A DNA stretch of 64,000 bases from Sipunculus nudus. Its lineage: Eukaryota; Annelida; Sipuncula; Golfingiida; Sipunculidae. The stretch lies in assembly GCA_026874595.1 (NCBI GenBank), contig CM049308.1, forward strand, positions 41,402,527-41,466,526, given 5' to 3'. The notes beneath the pieces were generated by a model. The model saw nothing but the letters and a program-made list of their open reading frames with translations. It was not told the origin of the DNA and ran no database searches. Positions 51,101 to 60,100 of this stretch are shown here, piece by piece. A program made the translations under genes and the position numbers. How positions within the stretch are numbered: the first letter of the stretch is position 1; each line of letters begins with the position of its first letter.

Positions 51101-54100
51101 ATGAAGGATTTCACTGTTTTAACAAGTCTGTCTCATATGTTACATACTTTTGGTATGCTTAGCCTCTGTCCATCTATTGTATATCTGTCCATCTGTTTAC
51201 TCTTGGTGTCACTGCAGTAAGTTATCAGGAATATGAATCTAATTTTGAAAATTTACATGTTAAGTGTCTCACCTAAGTGTGATTCCCAGTGAATATTCAA
51301 TAACGTCACATGTCACCACAGATGTATTATGCACTAATGCAGTGATCATGTTTCAACAGTAAAAAATCAGCAAGGTATTCAGAAAGGCTTTTCACACTTC
51401 TGAAAGGCCGCTTCATATAATGTGGGTTAACCTATACAGAAAAAAGTAAAGAAAATCAACACAATTTATGGCAAATCAAGTATACACAGCACTGCTACTG
51501 ACATGTAACATAGGCAGAAATGTTCATTATTTGCCTCTGTCAGGAGGTTTTGCATTCATTCCCATTCGTGTGTATGTTTGTGTGCTTGTTCACAACATAA
51601 CTCAAGCAATTATAAACTGAATCTCATGCAATTTTAGGGCATTTTGTTAATAGGCCTATAAAGAATTTATTAGATTTTGGTGTGGATACTGCACATGATC
51701 TGCATTCATAAACATCAAGGAATTTTGTAAATGTACCATCATTGATGCATGAATAAACCTGTGAATGTTGGCTGAATTATTGAATACAAACTCAGTTTTG
51801 GGAGCATCCCACAGTAGGGACCCCCACATTGAGGAGGCTTGCATTCCTTAGGACGCAGATTGATAGATGACATTTTCTCTTGTTCACTGGTTGTATGATG
51901 CTGGTTTGTAGAATCCTGCAGGATCACACATCAGCCAGTGGTGTACAGAGCCAGGCACTGGACTCACTGAAGGACAGGCTGGTGGAAGCAGAGGCTGCCC
52001 TGAGACGACAGCAGGAGGAATACAAGGCAGCACAGGTCAAACTCATGACACATCTGTATTAACAATTAACAGAGACTTCTCATTAGTTATCACTCAGAAT
52101 TTAATTTTTTTTGGTCTTGAAGTGTTGTTAACAGTGTAAAATGTTTCATAAAAGGAGTGTTTGTCATTTTCCTTATTTCCCCCTTTAATGTTGAGAAGTT
52201 TAACAGTATTTTGCCTTATATTGTTACTCCCGATGTTGCTGTTTCTGTACTCAATTGAGGGTTACTTGATGCTGCTTGAATCACCAGCTACACAAAATCA
52301 CATGTTAATACAAACAACAAGTTCTGACACCATTGTGCGTCTTCTAAACTTAAAACCGTACTTAGGGCTCCATTGAAAGGCTTAGCCTTATAGTAATCCT
52401 TTTATTTTCAATATACAGTGTAACCTGTCTGAAAGACCACCTGTCTTATAATACCTCCTGTCTATTAAGATCACCTTTGGGTGAACTGAAAGCATTCACA
52501 TTGGCTATATAACTGGTCTGTTTTTAATAAGACCATCAGAGAATTATGACCACTGTTGGCTAGTCCAGTGGGTGGTCTCTTAACACAGGTTTCACTGTAG
52601 TACAAGAAAGTGCTGTAGATAATAATCTGTAACATTCAATAATCTTTCAGGAGGAAACATCTCAACAGCTGATGAAGCATGAATCAGAGCAACTGAGTTT
52701 GACGGAGGCTCTGAAAGATGCCCAGCGCAAACTAGCAGAGGAGAAGGCCAGGGTGTCAGACTACAACGCTCAGGTCAAGTCCAGCAAACAGCAGGCAGAG
52801 GCAGCCCGCAATCAGCTTAATGAATATAAAGAAAAAGCATCAAGAATTCTACAGGTCTGTATCTGATGGAATACAAAAAAAGTCTAGAATTCTCCAGGTC
52901 TGTATCTGATGGAATACTAAAAAAAATGCATCAAGAATTCTCCAGGTCTGTATCTGATGGAATACAAAAAAAGTCTAGAATTCTCCAGGTCTATATCTGA
53001 TGGAATACTAAAAAAAGTATCTAGAATTCTCCAGGTCTGTATCAGATTGAATATATAGAAAAAGGATCAAGAATTCTCCAGGTCAGTATCTGATAGAATA
53101 CAAAAAAAGTCTAGAATTCTCCAGTTCTGTATCTGATGGAATATTGAAAAAGTATCTAGAATTCTCCAGGTCTGTGTCTGATTGAATATAAAGAAAAAGT
53201 ATTAAGAATTCTCCAGGTCAGTTTCTGATTTAATTTAGAGAAGAAGTATTAAAAATTCTCCAGGTCTGTATCAGATTGAATATGAAGAAAAGTATCAAGA
53301 ATTCTTCAGGTTAGTAACTGATGGAATACAAAAAAAGGTCTAGAATTCTCCAGGTCTGTATATCTGATGGAATAAAAAAGAAGTATCTAGAACTCTCCAA
53401 GTCTGTATCTGATTAAATATAAAGAAATAGTATCAAGAACTCTCCAGGTCACTATCTGACTGAATTTAGAGAAAAAGTATTAAGAATTCTCAATGTCAGT
53501 ATCTAATTGAATGTAAAGAAAAGTATCGAGAATTCTCCAGGTCAGTATCTTATTTAATATAAAGTAAAGCATCAAGAATTATACAGGTCTATATCTAATG
53601 GATTATAAAGGAAATATTTAAAGGATTCTCTGGGTCAGTATCTGATTGAATATTGAGAAAAGCAATAAGAATTCTTCAGAATAGTATCTGAGTGAATGTT
53701 AAGAAAAAATAGTGAGAAATCTCAAGGTCAGTATCTGATTGAATAATAAGAAAACAAATCCAGACCTTACCAGGTTAAGTTTTGATTGAATGCGAAGAAA
53801 AAGTATCAAGATTTCTCCATGTCATTGTATCCCCAGACAAAGTCGGGGGATACTTTGTTTTCATACCGTTCCCGCCACCACCGCTGCTGCCGCCGCAGCA
53901 TATAAATCTTTTTGGCACGATAACTCAAAAAATATTTCACGGATCTTTACCAAACTTGGTATATGTATAGATATGGATGAGAGGACGACGCCTATATAAA
54001 ATAAGGTCATAAACTTGACTAGGAGTGTCCTTGACCTTGAATAGGTCCAATTTTGGGGAAAATCACACAAATTCTTAAATATCTCAAGAAATTTGGCATG

Positions 54101-57100
54101 GATTGATCCCAAAATCAAGTTGATGGAAGATCATGGATAGGGTTGTCATGTTCCAGAAACTGGTGGCGCCACCTATTATTCTTTACTTGTTTTCGTGCCG
54201 TTTAATACCCCCAAAATTGCTACTTGACAGTACTGTGAGCATTATAAGTCAAAAACTAATGGACAGATTTCTTTTATATTATGTATATACATAGATATGG
54301 GTTATGGGATGATGTTTATTTAAATTGGGGTCATGACCTTTTCTATGAGAGTGTCCTTGACCTTGAATATTGCAATATATGGCAAAAATCACACAAAATC
54401 ATTAGTTTCTCAATAAGGGATGCATGGATTGGTCCAAAAATCAACTTGACCGAAGATCTTGGATAGTGTTGTCATGTACCAGAAACTGATAACGCCACCT
54501 GTTATTCTTTTACTTGTTTTCATGGCGTTTAATACCCCATCATTGCCACTTAACAGTACTGTGAGCATTATAAGTCAAAAACTAATGGACAAATTTCTTT
54601 CATATTATGCGTATACATAGACATAGGTTAGGGGATGATGTATATTGAAATTGGGGTCATGACTTTTTCTATGAGAATGACCTTTTCTATGAGTGTGGTC
54701 TGATATTAATTGTTGCTGAAGATGGGGGGCCTTTTCTTAAAGAGTGGGGGGAGGTTTAATTGTCTGGGGATACTGTGACACCTGTGGTGCCAAGAAATGT
54801 CTAGTTTAATTTTAATATTAATTTTAAAATTAGCTGGTTTGCAAGAATTCTAAATTCAGTGTTACCTGAATAATATTTAAACTCAGTTTGGTCTGCAGGA
54901 AATTTCTGGTGAATTCTTTGGGAATTATTTAGGATCCTTTAAGTTCATCACATGTAAACATGCACTTGAAGAAAAGGTCAACATTTACATGAAATGACTT
55001 GTGATATTAAGCATTTTGTTCACAAACTGAGTTTTTACATCTGGACTGCCTACTAATACTTTAAAGCTCATTAATGAGTATTCCTCATTAGCTGTCATAT
55101 CCTCCTCAGTCCTTTATTGTTTTCTACTGAAATTTGGTATAAAGATTTGCAGTTTAGATCCTAGGACCTTGAATAACACGCATGATATTTCACTTTTATA
55201 TGATGGTTCATGTTTCTCTGTCCGTGAACCATGTCATTTCCTCTACAGTCCAAAGATCGTTTGATAAGCAGTCTGAAGGAAGGTGGAGCCTTGGGGGACG
55301 GTGATGCTTCTGTGGCTCAGGCTGAGCTGGAACAGATCAGACAGGAGCGTGATATGTATAAAGAAGAACTACAACAAGCCAGAATGAACATTGATTCTTT
55401 ACGTGCTGAACTACAGGTCAGAATCAAATCCAGTGATGAAAAATAATTGTGTCATACCCTTACTTAATAAAACCTGTTGTAATGTATTGTGAAGGACTAA
55501 CTCTATATTACATAGCTCTAGAACTTATATCAAATAAAAGCTAATGTAATGAACAGCTGAATCAAATTTGTGATAATGAAAATTGTACCTTTATATAAAA
55601 TCCAAATGGTACAGATGTTTACAGACAGTGAGAACACTCTTGAACATATCCAATGTTAATTGCAGGGCATTGAGGTATAGATGCAGATAGACATTGAGAA
55701 TGCTCATGAACATATCTAATGTTAATTTGCAGGAAATTGAGGTATAGATGCAGACAGACAATGAGAACACTCATGAACATATCTGATGTTTACTGCAGGA
55801 CATTGAGGTACAGATGCAGACAGACAGTGAGAACTCTCATGAACATATCTGATGTTAATTGCAGGACATTGAAGTACAGGTGCAGACAGACAGTGAGGAA
55901 GCTTATGAACATATCTGATGTTAATTGCAGGACATTGAGGTACAAATGCAGACAGACAGTGAGAACTCTCATGAACATATCCGCTCGTTAGAGGAGCAGC
56001 TGGACATGCAGAAACGTCAGCGAGAAGATGCGGAGCAGGAGGTGGCAAAACAGAAACAGGTGAGGATATTTAACACATCCCCATAACACTCAAAGAAGGC
56101 AGATACCAATTACTCTTACTGTGTCATCTGCTGACTGCATCATAGGCTCCTGCACCAGGTGAGGCACCAGGGAAAATGAAGAATCACTTTAGTGTTTGAG
56201 AAGCAAACCCTGTATATAATTGTAATATTTCTGCTGTGGATAATATGAGCACAAAAGTAAACATCCATTATCATCCATATCACAGTATATTGTAATACAG
56301 AAACTTGAGCAACACCAAACCCTATTCACAATGCACATGATATATAGCTAGAATTCATTAGTAGACCCCTATTAACTCATCCATCTTTAAGAGGACCAAG
56401 AGTCGTCACTTAAGAAATAATCAGTCATCATGCTTTGTAGATACCAAACAATGTAGTCATCGTGTTAGGGTAATCAGGTTACTTGGGTGGTCACTGTAAA
56501 TAAAATTGGTGAATATGACAGATCAGAGTCTCTAGATTCCTGGATGGTATTCATCCATCATTCATTAATTTACTGGGGGAATGGTCTGCCAATGTGCTGT
56601 CAAGGTTTTCTGCATCTCAGTGCTATTACCTTGTTATTCCATATACATCAAGTTCCTTGTAATAGTGATAATTGATTTGTTCACACTCTTAACCAAAATT
56701 CCACATGAGGTAACCATGTCTGGCCTGATACGGCACTGAAAATATTTACTACCCATAAACTGCTGTTTAATGTGATATTACTGTATGTGTCATACATTCA
56801 GTATCCATTTCAGACAAATTTGCTACATTTGTCAAATTTTAGTTCGACTTGGAACCGTTTCATGAATATTCTTAAATTTTTCAAGTCTCATAGCCTATTT
56901 AACTTACTAACTTGTATGTTCAGATGGGTCCCAGTTCCCAATTTTATTCAAGACTAAGCACTTTGGAAATACTCAATCATCATGCTTTGTAGATAGTGCA
57001 TGCTTATTCGTAAAAATATGTTTGTCCTGGATCACAAAGGACCAGCTGTGTACACCTTGACAATGACATATAACCACTGCTGTATTTATCTTGACAGGAG

Positions 57101-60100
57101 CTGAGGTTTGCCCATGAGGAACTCCTGAGACAAAAGACAACATTCCAGAACAAATTACAAGAGAGTGAAGCTGACCAAGAAAAACTTCGACAGCAGGTAG
57201 GAAAGCTGGAAACCAGCCCCACATAATGTGCTGCACTGAACATACTACAGCAAGTTGATACTACAGCACTTATTGTCCCCTGCTTCCGTGGAACAGGGGA
57301 CATTGATTTGGGTTTGTCTAGCTGTCCGTCTGTCTGTCAGTCCTTCAGGTTTATGTTTTCGTGCAATATCCTTCCTAAATATATCCAATTTCATTCAAAT
57401 TTGGGTCAGTGATTGCTCTCATGCATACGTTGGTTTGGATTGATTTTTGTGTGTCTATCTGTAAAATATTTCTCTCCAGCTCAAAATAAAATTATCGAAT
57501 TTTGGTCCATTTTCTCAATGTGTTTTAGTTTTTATGTTCGCCTGCAGATGTCTCCACATTTCATAGTGAATCTGTTTAAGTTTTCATGTGCCCTCAAGAT
57601 TTCTCCACATGTCATAATTTTGGTTGCTTATCAAGCTTGAAAGACAACAAGATCCCAAAGCGGGGGACATTAACTCTACAAATTTGCTTGTTATGAATTA
57701 TGATCAGATGAAACTTAGCTTGATGTACAACAGACAAAAATCTTTATCCTAAACTGTAGTTTCACATTTATAATATTGTTTCTGTAAAATCAGTTACATA
57801 ACATGGACTAATATAGGTCACTACTGACTGAACATGCTGTTACTCTCACCTTTTATGTTTTCCTGACACAGTTCAAAATTCAAAGAGTTCTGGACCTGCC
57901 ACCAGGGGGTTCCTCTTCTGGCAACCCCTTGTTGTTAGTAACCCATAGCTTTAATTGCTTTCCCGTGTCATCCTACCAGTGACATGTTGGCCTAAGCTGT
58001 CTGACAAAGAGAGAGCAAAAACTGATAACAGCAATAAAAAATACATGCAAAAAATATTTAAAACATACAAGTCAGCAGTTAATTTTATTCCTGGTGGCCT
58101 GAACAGCTGATCAGAAGTTGAGTGCCCGTATGTCAATACGGCGCAGTCATAGTATGGAAGTGAAACTGTGCTACTTGAGTAAGAAAAATCAATTCCTTCT
58201 TGTATTTAAGGAGCATAAAAGCATACAAAGGACAACAGAAACAGTTTTATCCACAGATACATATAAGGCAGATAATACAATATGAGGCAGATGTTCTTTA
58301 TTTCTGGTATTATGGCCCGCTTTTGGAATGCAGAAGATTGAAGGTTCTAGCAGTAGAAAAAGAGTTTTTACTTATTTTATCATTTTAATTCAAATTTCTG
58401 TGCTAATTATTATTTAATTCTATGTAGCATGTACCATAGTCAGCCAACCAAATTAAGATATTGCTGGATATATGACAACATGATGGCTAGCAGGTTAACT
58501 GTCTATGGAATGTGTAATGGTTTTATATTTACTGAGTTTGTATCCTTGCAGCTAAGTACAAAGAGCATGAGTTCAGCAGGAGAGGTTGAGCTGGAGAATC
58601 GACTTCATGCCCTGACAGAAAGCCTCATCGAGAAACAGACCATGCTGGAGGCATTAAGCACAGAGAAAAACTCACTCGGGTTACAATTGGAGCGCCTTGA
58701 AGTATGTTTTCAATACAAACTAGAATGACACCAAGTAATGCATATACAGTGGTCCCTGGTTTTAGAGACCCCTGCATCAAACAACCATCTACTCTTAACA
58801 ACAGTCTTACTGGATCTCCCATTTGTTTTGATCTGTTCTAAAGTTTGAATTAGGTCTTTGCAGGCTCAGGTTATTAGTTCTTCATTTGAATGATTAATCA
58901 CACACATGCAAATTAACCTTGTCCAAAGTTCTCAATGCATCATTAAAATGAATATCCACATATGATCACTAAAATGTTATAGATTGGAACCATTCTTTAA
59001 GATGGTTTGACAATAATTTTACATGAAAGTGTTTGTATTTTCAGCAACAGTACAAGGATGTCCAGTCGTCTGTTGTCAGGGCGAGCGTCACTGCCGTCAA
59101 CATCTCAGATACAGATGAAGGTAGGTCAGATGCTCAGATTCATCACATATCTATGCCCAGTTCCACCAGCCTTGGTCCACTCTGAGGATATTTTTTGTTT
59201 CAACTTAACAGTTATCATAAAAGGGAAAACTGAAGTATGAACCTAGTTTGTGACTTATGAATAAAAAATAACTCTGCAAATAAATGATAGATCTAAGAAA
59301 ACTGTATGCAGTGTAAGATTTCAAACCCCATTAGGCAGTAAAGGCCGTTGTTCAAACTAAATAAATTTCTATCAACTATTGTCTTTTATAGAATTGTATG
59401 GTAATTGGTGTTTAACATTTTTAGCTCAACTGCCTCCAATTCAACAGGGACAAGGTGTATACACAATAAATATTAATTAGTTTCAATATTTACTTTTACG
59501 CTTGTTTCTTAATTTGTTTATGTTTAGTTTTACTACATGTTTCACTTTTGATGTACTTAATATATTTATACAAAAAACTCCTCATTTAAGTAATTTTTTA
59601 ATAGTTATTTTATTAACTTTTAAAATAAAGCTCATCTGTGAAACTTTTCTGTAGTTTAAAGTTTGGAAACCATTTCTATGCATAACCATGTCTTTATGTA
59701 CTGTTTTATATTGATCAGTTTAATTATTTAAGCTCATTTAATTTTAATTTTGTAATATGTTTTGTCATAATCAGGCTTCTATATTATATTTCCTTGTCAA
59801 ACAGGGGCTGCCGGGCTGTAATTTTTTATTCATAACAGTTTGTAATTTGTTTTAGCTTTACTAAGTGTATTCTGTATTCTGTATTCTTCTTGTATTTGTA
59901 AGAGGAAAGAAAGCAGCATGGCTGAAAAATTCGTACATTTTAAAGTTTGAAACTTGTTTTCAAGCTCAACAAGGTCCCTTCTTTTGTATTTCCAGTGAGA
60001 CACAGGCAGCCTGGCTTTACAGTTTTGCCACATGATAACAATGTCACAAGGCGAGTGAAGAGGGCAGCCAATGAAATAGACAGGTTCAGGTGAGATAATT

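Noticed and set aside
55719-56048. Open frames of 90 and 108 aa
   Set aside because: They read the 66-bp splice-site array out of the golgin-84 frame or antisense to it.
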